DNA of 64,000 nt from Phymatolithon calcareum (taxonomy: Eukaryota > Rhodophyta > Florideophyceae > Hapalidiales), in NCBI GenBank assembly GCA_977006965.1, contig OZ345354.1, positions 3,472,001 through 3,536,000 of the forward strand. Direction: 5' to 3'. The notes under the pieces were generated by a model. That model saw only the letters and a program-made list of their open reading frames with translations, did no database searches and was not told the origin of the DNA. How positions within the stretch are numbered: the first letter of the stretch is position 1; each line of letters starts with the position of its first letter. Both the position numbers and the translations under genes were made by a program. Shown here one piece after another: positions 1 to 10,200 of the stretch.

Positions 1-50
1 ACGGTCCCAACCATGCCGCGCCGCTCTCAACCCCGGCGAGATCCGTATGC

Positions 51-800
51 TTGCCAGTTCTGCTCATTGGCCTGCAGTCCTGGAGACGTGGTCGCAATTC
101 CACCGTGCGGTTCCTTGGCAACGGTGATCGCGGCCAGTCGAATACTTGCGCCCCGTGTGGAGTGCGCACCAATCGAGGCAACACCGCCATTGAGCTCGAT
201 TATGATCCCACCGATACCGCTGGCGAATTAGAGTACGCTCCTGCTCCGGTCCGTACCCCGTGGAACAGCCACGTCATTCCACCCCCGCGCACACTCCGCC
301 GCTCATCACGTCTCAGCACGGCGCCCTCGCCGCCGCTTCCTCCACGTCTCCCGGTCCCCGTTGTTCAGCCGGCTCCTGCTTCCGCTTCTTTCGGCGCTCC
401 TGCCGGCCCCGTCACTCCGGCCACCGTGCCCCGCATCTCCCATCCGAGGGAATGCGCAATATGTGCCGATAAGCTCGCGGGTACCGTGTCCACAACGCCT
501 TGGGAACACGTGTACCACTAAGAATGCATCGCTAAATGGATCGTGCATGGCAGTTATGGAGTCAACAAGTGTCCGCTGTGTTCAAGGTTTGTCTCTACCG
601 GCTATTTGCGCCATGATGAAGGATACGTTAACAACTTTGCACCCGCTGAGGAACGCAAGAACGTATCAACCGTTTCCGCCCTTGAAACCTCTCGCTACAA
701 GAAGAAGAGCGAGAAGAAGAAACGAAAGATGGATAGAAGGACGAAGAAGCGCCAGCGTGAGAATCCTCCGGGCGATTCTGTGGCCTCTTCTACAGTTTAA
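51..800 (+). pseudogene. RING-H2 finger gene with an in-frame stop, 5' end possibly outside window
   Basis: One reading frame runs through the segment, interrupted by a single TAA at 519-521. The N-terminal half is Pro/Ser/Ala-rich and disordered. Around the stop the frame shows a RING-H2 layout: a CAIC pair, then a histidine pair in HVYH, then ECIAKW, then a CPLC pair. Two features argue against function: the stop falls inside the zinc-binding core, and the cysteine expected before the first histidine is Trp (PWEHVYH where PC-x-H-x-F/Y-H is usual). The tail is Lys/Arg-rich and resembles a nuclear localisation region. RING fingers are normally E3 ubiquitin ligase modules. The frame is open to the window edge, so the true start may lie upstream; 51 is simply the first ATG in frame. 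A second RING gene with the same kind of damage lies at 24666-25253. Confidence 0.6.
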
Positions 801-1302
801 GCACTCGTATAGTTTCATATAATTTCACTTCAGTAGTTTCTAATGATTTTTCAAATAAATTGTCTTTCTCGAAATTCTCAGCAATATTATCTAACTTCTT
901 CTCTTTTGATTTTGTCCAATAACACAACTCTTCATATGATACCCATTTCATATTTTGGTTTTGTCTTATGCTGTATGTAAAGTCTGTGTGTATAACGCTC
1001 TGTATACACATCGCTTTGTTTTCATATACACAGCTTCATACTATCAGCGCCCATCGCAACCCCAACCAACGTTTAGGACTGATCAATTTAACCTTATAAA
1101 CAACCAATCAAATGTGTCTATTTCGTTGAGATGGGAGCTAGTGGTGGAGACGCTCTTATCACCACACTATCATATGATACACACTGCATTCAAGAATCTG
1201 AACACAGGATTCCGCCGTTGTGGGCTGTCGGGGTTGCACCAGCTGTTTCCAGTTTTCAACGAAGGGACTAACAGGTTAGCGATAGTTACCTGCCTAGTAA
1301 CT

Positions 1303-4026
1303 ATGAACAAGGCCACTTCGAGCTCCTTTCCCCACCGCCCAGCCATTGCATTGGTCGGAAACCCGGGCGCTGGGAAGAGTACTCTCCTTAACGGACTTGC
1401 CGGAAGTCCACAATTCAGAAGCGGCCCCAGCATATGTGACGGGCTGACGGAAGTTCTTCAAGCTCATTCGGTGAGAAACCTGACGCTGTACGACACCCCC
1501 GGCCTCTGTGATGTCTCGAGAATCAAGCAAGCAGGCAAAGAACTGGACAAGTTACTCGCCGAAAATGTCGCGTTAAAAATTGCGTTCGTTGTTACTTTGG
1601 ATGAAGGCCGAGTGAGATATAGCGACACTCTCACCATCAAGCTCGTACTCGATTCTATCTCCGTGGATACCAACGACCGGTTTGGGGTGATAATCAACAA
1701 GATGGGAGACCATGTTAAAGCCATATTGCGAGACAACCCGGAAAAGGAATGTAGAACCCGTGTAGTGCTCACGGGTAGTCGGAGCACAAGCCACTGGTGC
1801 TACGTTCCAATGGAGTATTCTCTTGTCGGGGCAAAAGATCGATGTCACAGGACGTTGGAACTGAGCCTCTTACTTCTTGGTCTTCCTGTTACAAAGCCGT
1901 TGTACGCCATGGTTTCCAGTGTTGAAACGCAGAACTTGGAGAAGCTTCTGGAGGCTGAGGAGGTTCGAGCCAGAGAAGTCGAAAACTCCAAGGGAGAAGA
2001 ATTAAGGGAAATGATGGCAAAGTATGAGCTACAAAAGCTTGCTACTGAAGAGCGAATCAGTGCATTGGAACAAGAGCTGCGTGAGCAGCGGTCGAAGAAT
2101 GTACAGGGATCAAAGGAAGTGAAGAGTGAAGAAAGCGTGGCAGGCGATCTTGTTCTCTCCAGTAGAGCCATTGCGGATGGTACAAAAGCGGAAGATGGCG
2201 GAGACGAGGTAGTGGCGGACCCAGTTCGTGCAGTTGAGAAATGCAACTTGGCAATCGAAGAAGGTGGCGATGTGAGAGCAATGTTTAAGCTCGCAAAATT
2301 GCTAAAACATGGCGCGGACGGGGTACCAGCAGATGCAGTTCGCGCAGTTGATCTTTACAACCGGGCCATCGAAGAAGGTGGCGATGTGAGAGCAATGACC
2401 ATGCTCGCAAATTTGCTAAAAGATGGCGCGGACGGGGTACCAGCAGATGCAGTTCGCGCAGTTGATCTTTACAACCGGGCCATCGAAGAAGGTGGCGATG
2501 TAGTAGCAATGAACGATCTCGCATATTTGCTAAAAGATGGCGCGGACGGGGTACCAGCAGATGCAGTTCGCGCAGTTGATCTTTACAACCGGGCCATCGA
2601 AGAAGGTGGCTATGTGGGAGCAATGACCATGCTCGCATATTTGCTAAAAGATGGCGCGGACGGGGTACCAGCAGATGCAGTTCGCGCAGTTGATCTTTAC
2701 AACCGGGCCATCGAAGAAGGTGGCTATGTGGGAGCAATGTTTAACCTCGCAATTTTGCTAGAAGATGGCGCGGACGGGGTACCAGCAGATGCAGTTCGCG
2801 CAGTTGATCTTTACAACCGGGCCATCGAAGAAGGTGGCTCTGTATTAGCAATGAACAATCTCGCATTGTTGCTAAAAGATGGCGCGGACGGGGTACCAGC
2901 AGATGCAGTTCGCGCAGTTGATCTTTGCAACCGGGCCATCGAAGAAGGTGGCGATGTGAGAGCAATGACCATGCTCGCATATTTGCTAAAAGATGGCGCG
3001 GACGGGGTACCAGCAGATGCAGTTCGCGCAGTTGATCTTTGCAACCGGGCCGTCGAAGAAGGTGGCGATGTGAGAGCAATGACCATGCTCGCATATTTGC
3101 TAAAAGATGGCGCGGACGGGGTACCAGCAGATGCAGTTCGCGCAGTTGATCTTTACAACCGGGCCATCGAAGAAGGTGGCTATGTGGGAGCAATGTTTAA
3201 CCTCGCAATTTTGCTAAGAGGTGGCGCGGACGGGGTACCAGCAGATGCAGTTCGCGCAGTTGATCTTTACAACCGGGCCATCGAAGAAGGTGGCTCTGTA
3301 TTAGCAATGAACAATCTCGCATTGTTGCTAAAAGATGGCGCGGACGGGGTACCAGCAGATGCAGTTCGCGCAGTTGATCTTTACAACCGGGCCATCGAAG
3401 AAGGTGGCTATGTGGGAGCAATGTTTAACCTCGCAATTTTGCTAAGAGGTGGCGCGGACGGGGTACCAGCAGATGCAGTTCGCGCAGTTGATCTTTACAA
3501 CCGGGCCATCGAAGAAGGTGGCTCTGTATTAGCAATGAACAATCTCGCATTGTTGCTAAAAGATGGCGCGGACGGGGTACCAGCAGATGCAGTTCGCGCA
3601 GTTGATCTTTACAACCGGGCCATCGAAGAAGGTGGCTCTGTATTAGCAATGAACAATCTCGCATTGTTGCTAAAAGATGGCGCGGACGGGGTACCAGCAG
3701 ATGCAGTTCGCGCAGTTGATCTTTACAACCGGGCCATCGAAGAAGGTGGCCTTGTGAGAGCAATGTTTAACCTCGCAAATTTGCTAAGAGGTGGCGCGGA
3801 CGGGGTACCAGCAGATGCAGTTCGCGCAGTTGATCTTTACAACCGGGCCATCGAAGAAGGTGGCTATGTGGGAGCAATGTTTAACCTCGCAAATTTGCTT
3901 CGACGTGGCGGAGATGGGGTACCAAAGGACCCGGTTCGCGCAGCTCACTTGTACAACCGGGCTGTTGCAGAAGGTAGCGATGTGGGTGCATTGCAGGTGG
4001 GCTATGTCTCAACTTTGGATACATAG
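1303..4026 (+). CDS. P-loop GTPase with coiled coil and 15-plus Sel1-like repeats
   Basis: About 907 residues. The ATG at 1303 is chosen because the GTPase fold begins just after it; the frame stays open upstream to 955, but that extension is not domain-like. The G domain has a P-loop (GNPGAGKST, residues 19-27), DTPG (64-67) and NKMGD (132-136, a variant of NKxD), closest in feel to AIG1/GIMAP or MMR_HSR1 GTPases. A charged coiled coil covers roughly residues 211-266. The rest is a run of 38-residue Sel1/TPR-like repeats with the core DAVRAVDLYNRAIEEGG, ending in a diverged partial copy. Sel1 solenoids usually bind proteins, so a nucleotide-switched scaffold is likely. A GTPase joined to Sel1 repeats recalls innate-immunity-type architectures, but that is inference. 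No signal peptide is seen, so it is probably cytosolic. Confidence 0.85.
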   Translation: MNKATSSSFPHRPAIALVGNPGAGKSTLLNGLAGSPQFRSGPSICDGLTEVLQAHSVRNLTLYDTPGLCDVSRIKQAGKELDKLLAENVALKIAFVVTLDEGRVRYSDTLTIKLVLDSISVDTNDRFGVIINKMGDHVKAILRDNPEKECRTRVVLTGSRSTSHWCYVPMEYSLVGAKDRCHRTLELSLLLLGLPVTKPLYAMVSSVETQNLEKLLEAEEVRAREVENSKGEELREMMAKYELQKLATEERISALEQELREQRSKNVQGSKEVKSEESVAGDLVLSSRAIADGTKAEDGGDEVVADPVRAVEKCNLAIEEGGDVRAMFKLAKLLKHGADGVPADAVRAVDLYNRAIEEGGDVRAMTMLANLLKDGADGVPADAVRAVDLYNRAIEEGGDVVAMNDLAYLLKDGADGVPADAVRAVDLYNRAIEEGGYVGAMTMLAYLLKDGADGVPADAVRAVDLYNRAIEEGGYVGAMFNLAILLEDGADGVPADAVRAVDLYNRAIEEGGSVLAMNNLALLLKDGADGVPADAVRAVDLCNRAIEEGGDVRAMTMLAYLLKDGADGVPADAVRAVDLCNRAVEEGGDVRAMTMLAYLLKDGADGVPADAVRAVDLYNRAIEEGGYVGAMFNLAILLRGGADGVPADAVRAVDLYNRAIEEGGSVLAMNNLALLLKDGADGVPADAVRAVDLYNRAIEEGGYVGAMFNLAILLRGGADGVPADAVRAVDLYNRAIEEGGSVLAMNNLALLLKDGADGVPADAVRAVDLYNRAIEEGGSVLAMNNLALLLKDGADGVPADAVRAVDLYNRAIEEGGLVRAMFNLANLLRGGADGVPADAVRAVDLYNRAIEEGGYVGAMFNLANLLRRGGDGVPKDPVRAAHLYNRAVAEGSDVGALQVGYVSTLDT
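2218..4000 (+). repeat. In-frame 114-bp tandem repeat array encoding Sel1-like units
   Basis: The unit is exactly 114 bp (38 codons). The first unit begins at 2218 and the sixteenth, partial one at 3928, so there are 15 full units. Inner units are nearly identical at DNA level, including silent positions and a GGTACC in most copies. Differences cluster in one short variable patch (DVRAMTM, YVGAMFN, SVLAMNN and similar). Some blocks repeat as pairs, which suggests expansion by unequal exchange. The first and last units are the most diverged, as usual for such arrays. Confidence 0.95.
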
Positions 4027-5026
4027 GTAGAACCATAAGGGTGTAGTTTTCTACTTTTCCTCTGTGATATGAACAATCCTCAATGGGGCACAAAGTACCA
4101 CCGTGCGTGAACCGGAAGATAATTTCTGTGAAAAATTTTCAGGTCGGTCTAGAGACGAACGCTGCAGAAAACCAGGCCTCTGCATAACTCAAGATTTTGG
4201 ACTCTCTTGTTCGGCAAACATTTCCTCGGGCTACGCTCGTCGGCACTCTCCAAGATTTGATGCAAGATGCCTATGCGCGCGCGCCGTCGACTTCGAGTTT
4301 CACCACGCCGTCCCGCCTTGCTCTCTTGAAATCTTGCTAAATTAGTGAGGGGTAACAAACCTATGTTAAAGTTGTCGTCTTTTAACGTTCTGTGGTTAGG
4401 TTTCGCTTCTTTCCTTCGGACGGCACTGTCGCATAGTAGATGTCGGGCGTCTCCAGGCACATCAACCAGGAGACTATTTGACGTTTTAAAAGTTGTGTGA
4501 GATGAGACGCAACTCTTTCCTAGCGTTTTCGGATAGCTTATTCCTCACTATTTATAACAGTTAGTCCCTTCGTCCAATAGAGGTGTGAGACTAGATGCGA
4601 ATAGCTTTTCGGCTGTTTTTTATACTAGTACAAAAACCAGCCGAAAAGCTATTCGTGCATGTTGTTTTGTGTTATGATGTAGACAACTGGCCAAAGGGAT
4701 TGGCCCCCCTGATCAGGAAGAACATGTGTGAAGGGACAATTGGGACCTTATGAAGGATATCATCACAATTTGCTTCTCGAGCTCTTCAAATTTGCAACGT
4801 GTATTGTACCGACACATCTCGGCCCTCCAGCGCGCCACCGTTGATCACATCGGACCACTGTCTCTGCCTGTTGTGGCTCTCAGACAGCCTCTCCGAGCAT
4901 TTCTATCAAACAACTGCACCAATTTGCCATATCAATCCCGCGCTTCCTCCATCCATCAATCTCGCCTCATCTCCACCTCACCAACCCATCGTCGTTGTCC
5001 GTCAACGCACGTAACCTCCGTCAGCA
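4027..5026. other. Intergenic stretch with a hairpin
   Basis: No convincing gene. The only structure noticed is the inverted repeat at 4598-4655. Weak open frames overlap the GC-rich start of the next gene and look like shadows. Confidence 0.5.
4598..4655. repeat. Inverted repeat with 18-bp perfect arms
   Basis: The left arm CGAATAGCTTTTCGGCTG (4598-4615) is exactly complementary to 4638-4655. The loop adds T-run/A-run pairing and the flanks add more pairs with a one-base bulge, so a stem of roughly 25 pairs is possible. It could be a tiny foldback element or a small-RNA precursor; nothing in the sequence decides between them. Confidence 0.75.
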
Positions 5027-6058
5027 ATGCCGTTCGTCCTTGCAACGATCCCCACATTCGTCCCCTCCCAACCCCTCCTCTCCCGTCTTCCCCATGCCCC
5101 TCCACGCCGCCCGCGCGTGCGCCCAACCCACCTCCTCCCCCACCCACGACCGCTGCCCGCGCGTCTCATGCCGCTCCCGCGCCTGCGTTGGACATGCTTG
5201 GCAACCACGCCGGACTCTGCCGCCCCTCGCGCCGCCCATCCGGCCCCACATTCGTCACCCCGGTGGCGCACGCGCGCGCTGTGGGCGCTCGGCGGGCTGG
5301 CGACGCTCGGCCTCCTTGCCGCGCTTGCACGGAGCGGCGGGGTAGGCGGCGCGCTGATGCGTGCCGAGCACTTCATTCGCAGCGTGGGGACTGTGCGCGG
5401 CTGTCTCGCACTCTTCGTGCTAAATTTCTGCACGGTTCTCTTCTGCTTCCCCGCCAACATGGGACTGATGGTTGCGAGCGGCGCGGTGCTAGGCGCCTTT
5501 CCGGCATTCGTCACGCTGCACGCGTCCAAGACGGCGGCGGCCTGCGCGGCCTTTCTGCTTGCGCGCGGCGTGCTCGCTCCGCGTGTCGCGCGCGCGCTTG
5601 CGGCGCGTCCTCGCGTCGCGGCGGCGCTGGACGCTTCCGGTGCGAACGCGGGCTGGAGGTTCGTGCTGCTTATGCGGCTCTCGCCGTTTCCCGGTTTTTT
5701 GCTCAATTACGCGCTCAGCCTCACCAGGGTGAGTTTCTGTGAGTATGCGATTGCCACGGCGATTGGTGTCGTGCCGTCCGTTGCCAATTTATGTCTTATT
5801 GGCGCGGCGGCGCGCGATGTCGGCGCTGTCGCAGCTGGGGTTGGTGCGCCAGTTTCGTGGCTTGCAACTGCGGTACGTGTTTTCTGTATGGGGTCAATGC
5901 TCTTTGTGTCCGTGCTGGCGACTCGGAGTGCGCGTGCGGCGTTTGCAGCGCTCAAGGCGGATGACGCGCCGCAGCCGGATGAGGAGATGGGTATCACGGA
6001 GAGGAGCGTGGATGGTTCTATTGGCGGGTCTGCGGAAATGTGTGCGTCGCACCGATAG
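5027..6058 (+). CDS. TVP38/TMEM64 (VTT/SNARE-associated) family membrane protein
   Basis: 343 residues. The first 80 are Pro/Arg-rich without acidic residues, as expected of an organelle transit or otherwise unstructured leader; a plastid destination is possible but unproven. A hydrophobic segment follows at about 84-102. The VTT domain comes next: the FPANMGLMVASGAVLG block (141-156), a long helical stretch, and the signature RLSPFPGFLLNYALSLT (217-233), then further membrane spans to about 298. Family members (VMP1, TMEM41B, DedA-like) act in membrane lipid handling and vesicle or autophagosome biogenesis. The C-terminal 40 residues are polar. The start is the first ATG before the leader; an internal start is possible. 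The gene is strikingly GC-rich compared with the flanks and converges with the coiled-coil gene at 6393-7130. Confidence 0.8.
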   Translation: MPFVLATIPTFVPSQPLLSRLPHAPPRRPRVRPTHLLPHPRPLPARLMPLPRLRWTCLATTPDSAAPRAAHPAPHSSPRWRTRALWALGGLATLGLLAALARSGGVGGALMRAEHFIRSVGTVRGCLALFVLNFCTVLFCFPANMGLMVASGAVLGAFPAFVTLHASKTAAACAAFLLARGVLAPRVARALAARPRVAAALDASGANAGWRFVLLMRLSPFPGFLLNYALSLTRVSFCEYAIATAIGVVPSVANLCLIGAAARDVGAVAAGVGAPVSWLATAVRVFCMGSMLFVSVLATRSARAAFAALKADDAPQPDEEMGITERSVDGSIGGSAEMCASHR

Positions 6059-6392
6059 GCATGCTTCGGTTTTGGAGCTCGTCGGTTTTGATACGAGCTT
6101 GGGCATTTATGACTGCATCGTGTGTGTACAGGGCTACTTTAGCACGGTGCGGTGTCAACGGGGAACCACAAGCGCGGAAGTAGCGCTGGCCGAAATGACT
6201 AGAAATAGAAGTAGATACACAAGTACTGTAAAAGCAAGCATCAACGGGAAAACACCACAAAATTCGAGAGGAAAATTCCAAGCCTACAGCCGTTCTTTTC
6301 GAAAGGCCTTGGGGAGCACATTCCCAGACACCTGCCACCAACATATCACCGCGACGAACATCGACGCCGTGGCGTCTCATCAGCTTCGACAT

Positions 6393-7130
6393 TCACATTC
6401 CCGAGAGCATGCTTTGCGCCCAGCACGCGATCAAAGCTACAGTAAGGGCCGCAGCGGCGGCATTGGCCTTGACCGTGTCCCCCTCTTTATCTCGCACTTC
6501 CATTTGCAGTTGGATTACCTCCTTTTCCAGCACCTCCAGCTCACGTTCGGCTCGGGTCGCCCGGCAAGTCGCAGCCGTCATTCCGCTCGCAAAGCGGCGC
6601 GCCGTTTCTGCAAGCACAGTCTCTGCCACGCTAGCTTCACTGGCCCGGATGCGCGACTCAGCAAAATCAAGCGCAGTCGCCAGAGCATTGCATTTCGAGC
6701 GAAGTGCGACAATTTCAGCCTCTTGGTCAACAAGCTTTGCAGTGGCGGCTGCAGTCGCCGCGTGTAGTTCTTCCACAACAGATCGCGGTTCAGTCGCTTC
6801 CTCCGACTTGGCCACCACGGCCCGTAGCTCATCTCTCATTGCGCGAAGCAGATACATTGGTAGCCCTCCGATTACTGCCGGTCGTCTCGCCACAGGCGAC
6901 ACATGCTGCTCACGCTCCGCAGGCCTTCTTGGCACAAGTCTCGACGCACTGGGTTCGCGTTCCGCGGGCGGTCCCGTGGTCCTCTTCACATGAGACAGAG
7001 TGCAGGAGGGCACCGTGAAACCGACATGCATTATGGCAGGAGGCTGTGCTGGAGGGGACAAGAGCCTGTTGGAAGGCGCGGAATAGAGGTGTTGGTGGCT
7101 GAAGTCTGAACTAACTCGATCTCGCTCCAC
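6393..7130 (-). CDS. Coiled-coil protein with C-terminal hydrophobic tail
   Basis: 245 residues. The N-terminal third is basic and Pro/Arg-rich. From about residue 95 to 220 the sequence is Ala/Glu/Arg/Lys-rich with heptad-like spacing (ELRAVVAKSEEATE, VEELHAATAAATAKLVDQ, ERELEVLEKEVIQLQMEV), typical of a long coiled coil. It ends in a short hydrophobic stretch (AAAAALTVALIACWAQSML), so a tail-anchored protein is plausible. An alternative start at an internal Met (about residue 34) would drop the first low-complexity part. A long plus-strand frame overlaps it, but that reads as Ser/Arg/Ala-rich noise. The family was not recognised. Confidence 0.6.
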   Translation of the reverse strand: MERDRVSSDFSHQHLYSAPSNRLLSPPAQPPAIMHVGFTVPSCTLSHVKRTTGPPAEREPSASRLVPRRPAEREQHVSPVARRPAVIGGLPMYLLRAMRDELRAVVAKSEEATEPRSVVEELHAATAAATAKLVDQEAEIVALRSKCNALATALDFAESRIRASEASVAETVLAETARRFASGMTAATCRATRAERELEVLEKEVIQLQMEVRDKEGDTVKANAAAAALTVALIACWAQSMLSGM

Positions 7131-7271
7131 AAAAACCAGATGGAATTGTCATACTGGGCCTCAACCGGAGCCCTGAAATCTTTGAAATTTCAACATCTCA
7201 AGCTGCCTTGCCAGCATCTCAAACCCAGTGGAAATTCCCCTTCGAGCAGATCCCCCCGTGTCTTCCTCTTG

Positions 7272-10200
7272 TTAGTCATCAGCCTGACTATCGACAAGAA
7301 AGCCGGAAAGTCTCTCATCCCCGTCAACTTCATCCTCATCCTCCTCTTCAGACTCACCTAGAGCCTCATCATCAATCAACGCCCTCACTGCTTTCGACTT
7401 CGCACGCACTGACCGTGCCGAGTCAGCCTTCTTTTTCCTTCGCTTTTTCACGCGCTTTATTGGCGTTTCTTCATCCTCCTCTATTTCCAACGCATTGTCG
7501 TCTTCGCCATCTTCTCTGCCCGGCACATCAAATGAATGTACTAGCGGGATATCTTCATCTTCATCGTCCAATTCCACTTCGTCATCATCAGCTGCCGACT
7601 CCGGCAAGGTAGCAAACGGATCGAACCGTACCGATGGCTTACTAATTCTAGAACCCTTGCTGGGAGAAGATGACTTGCTACTCTTCGAACGAGGCTTGTG
7701 CACAGTCGTCGAGAATGAAGTGTTTTTCGTGGCGCTCTGCTTAACCTTCTTCTGAGGGGGCGCTGCCTTGGCGCTACCGAGTAGAACCCCTCGTTTTTTG
7801 CCTTTGTTTTTCGAAGGCTTTACGGGGCTAGATGCAGCGGCAGCTGGACTGGCATCGCCATCCTCATTCTCGTCCACATCCGAGTCGGACATTTCGTTTT
7901 CAGATTCAGATCGGTACTGGTCCTGCGAACCGACTACGTCCCCGTTGATATCCCGATGTTTCAGATTTCCAAGTGTATAAGCACCGGTTTCGTCATGAGA
8001 TTGCAGCATTTCCTTCACTCGGTAGAGTAGAAGTTCAAGGGACCGGCGCAGCGGGGGCACTAATGACGTTAGTCCGGCATCGCGCAAGCCCTTGCTGTGA
8101 GCACAGAATACTTGTAGCAATCGCGTAAACTTTTGTTGCAGCTTTAAGATGCGAAGAACAATTCGGCGATAGCTGGCGAACTTTTCTTTCAAAAACGGAA
8201 GACTTGACTTGATGAACTGCTCAACGAAAGCTCGACCTGCACGCATAGCCGGCCCTAGTACTTTCTCATTATTTCGAGCAAGGTCAAAGAGAGGCATTGT
8301 CCCCGTGAGGAACGTTACAAGTGCATTAAAGGCTTCTTCGCTGCTTTCCAATGTGGCCGGCCGAAACGATTTGAACAGCAGGATGTACTGTTCAAACACA
8401 GCTGTGCAATACGCGTGATAGCTGTGCACGGTGAGTGATCCCCAGTTCTTGCACATGGAGCCTTCATTCATTTCTGCAATCTCCTGCGATTCTACGGTCT
8501 TCTTCTTGAGCTCTTTTTGTCGATCCAAGAAAGCCGTCAGACGCTTACGAAGCTCCATGACTAATTCCATTGGTTCCGCTGAGCACTGCACATAGATCCG
8601 GATAATACCCGGTAGCAATTTCAAGGTCCGTTTCGACTTCATTGTGGCCTCGCCCCAGCACCGTTCCAGCACACTTCCAGCTACATCGCTTAACCTCGCG
8701 CCAAGTGCTTTACGGTCAAGGTCAGAGCAATACGCATACACCGTTTCAAGGACGGCCAAAAATGCGGCTGTGCCCTCGAGGCCTAGTTTGTCGACTTCAC
8801 CGTCCTCCCCTTCGCCTATGTCATCCAAGTGGGTAGCATCATTAGAAATTTCAACAAGTTTTGCACGCAAATTCCCAAACGCACTCTTCGCTGCAATGTG
8901 TATATCAGAGTCAGTCATAGGCTCTGAAGGCAAAACTGAGGGCTCGCCACCGAAACGAAGTGATGCCAGAATGTCAAACAGCAATTCCTGCCGGGAAGCA
9001 TCTTGCATGTTGGATGTACAGAGAGTCCCCGCGAGGCATTTAAGGCACATTATCGCACTCTCTTTGAAAAGCTTCATAGCCACGTAGTCGTCACCGTCTC
9101 CATCCACATCACCTTCGCCCATAGACCTTCGCAAGGATCGGGAAAGCTGCGCTGGCAATGCCAAAATCGCCGACTTGAGTTGAAGTAGAGTGTCGAGGGG
9201 ATTTTCTTTCCCTGACGAACGACTGCTTGATCCAATGAGATGTCCGCCACCAACCCCTGACGCTTTGCGAGTCGCTGGTGCGCTCCCTACTTGCAGAGTT
9301 AGCATGGACAGGGGAGTACTCTTGCCGCTTCCTCGAGCCACATCTTGTCGAATGTTTTGAACAATCCTCTGGAGCAGCTGGCACAGCAGATAGTGCAGGC
9401 TCTTCGCATTGAGCTCTTTCGTCTGCTTGCAGGTCTTGATTGTATCTCCTACTTGCTCCGTCTCAAAGTCAGTGCTGGTGTACGTAATAGGAGATGTTAC
9501 TTTCAAAAGTGCCAATGCGCTTGGCCCGAGGCGTCGGGCACAGCCCTTCCATAAGATACTCTTGTTTGCCAACCCATCTTGTCCTTCTGACGCCGAGGCT
9601 GATGCGCTTTTGCGCCCCCGTCCTCCCGGTTTCTCGGTCGTAACAGCATGGTCTTGCAAGGATTCAACATTATGGTATGCATCAAAGAGGACAGCGGTCC
9701 ACATAGGAAATCTAGCTGTGCAAAGACTTAGCATTTCTTCCAATTCAATTAAGTTCTCAAGGCGCCGCAAGCACTTTGCACGGAGCTCTGGACTGCTTTG
9801 ACCGGAAAAACCATTCATCAATTCCACCACCCAGCCATGTGCAGCAAAGAAGGATAACAATACCAACTTTTTCGCAGGGAACTCTAAACGCAAAAAGTCA
9901 GAGGCATCTGTTATGTTGGGCATTCGAATAGGCGCGCCGATTACAGCATCAATTTCGTCCAATAGTCCTTTGTCGCGCATTTCCGTCAAAACGCAAAGCA
10001 AACGCAAACCTGGGGCCAATGGTCGGATGATATCAAGCGGCCCTTTCATGGTTGAACTGTGTTTCCGGATCAATCGATAAACCGGAATGCATACCTCCAC
10101 ATCCGGGCCGTCGTAATTGGCCCAAAGCACACTTGCGGGCATACCGTCTATCTCCACGTCATCTTCTGGCAGACTTGCATCTCCAAGATATGTCACTTCG

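Noticed and set aside
955-1302. N-terminal extension of the GTPase frame
   Set aside because: AT-rich, no domain character, several Tyr/Phe runs; the ATG at 1303 directly precedes the GTPase fold.
2285-3763. Long minus-strand frames rich in LLRWPGCKDQLRE repeats
   Set aside because: Antisense shadow of the 114-bp Sel1 repeat array.
4750-5742. Plus-strand 330-residue frame overlapping the VTT gene
   Set aside because: Arg/Pro/Cys-rich reading of the GC-rich VTT gene in another frame.
6409-6993. Plus-strand 194-residue frame opposite the coiled-coil gene
   Set aside because: Ser/Ala/Arg-rich composition typical of an antisense shadow; the minus strand has proper heptads.
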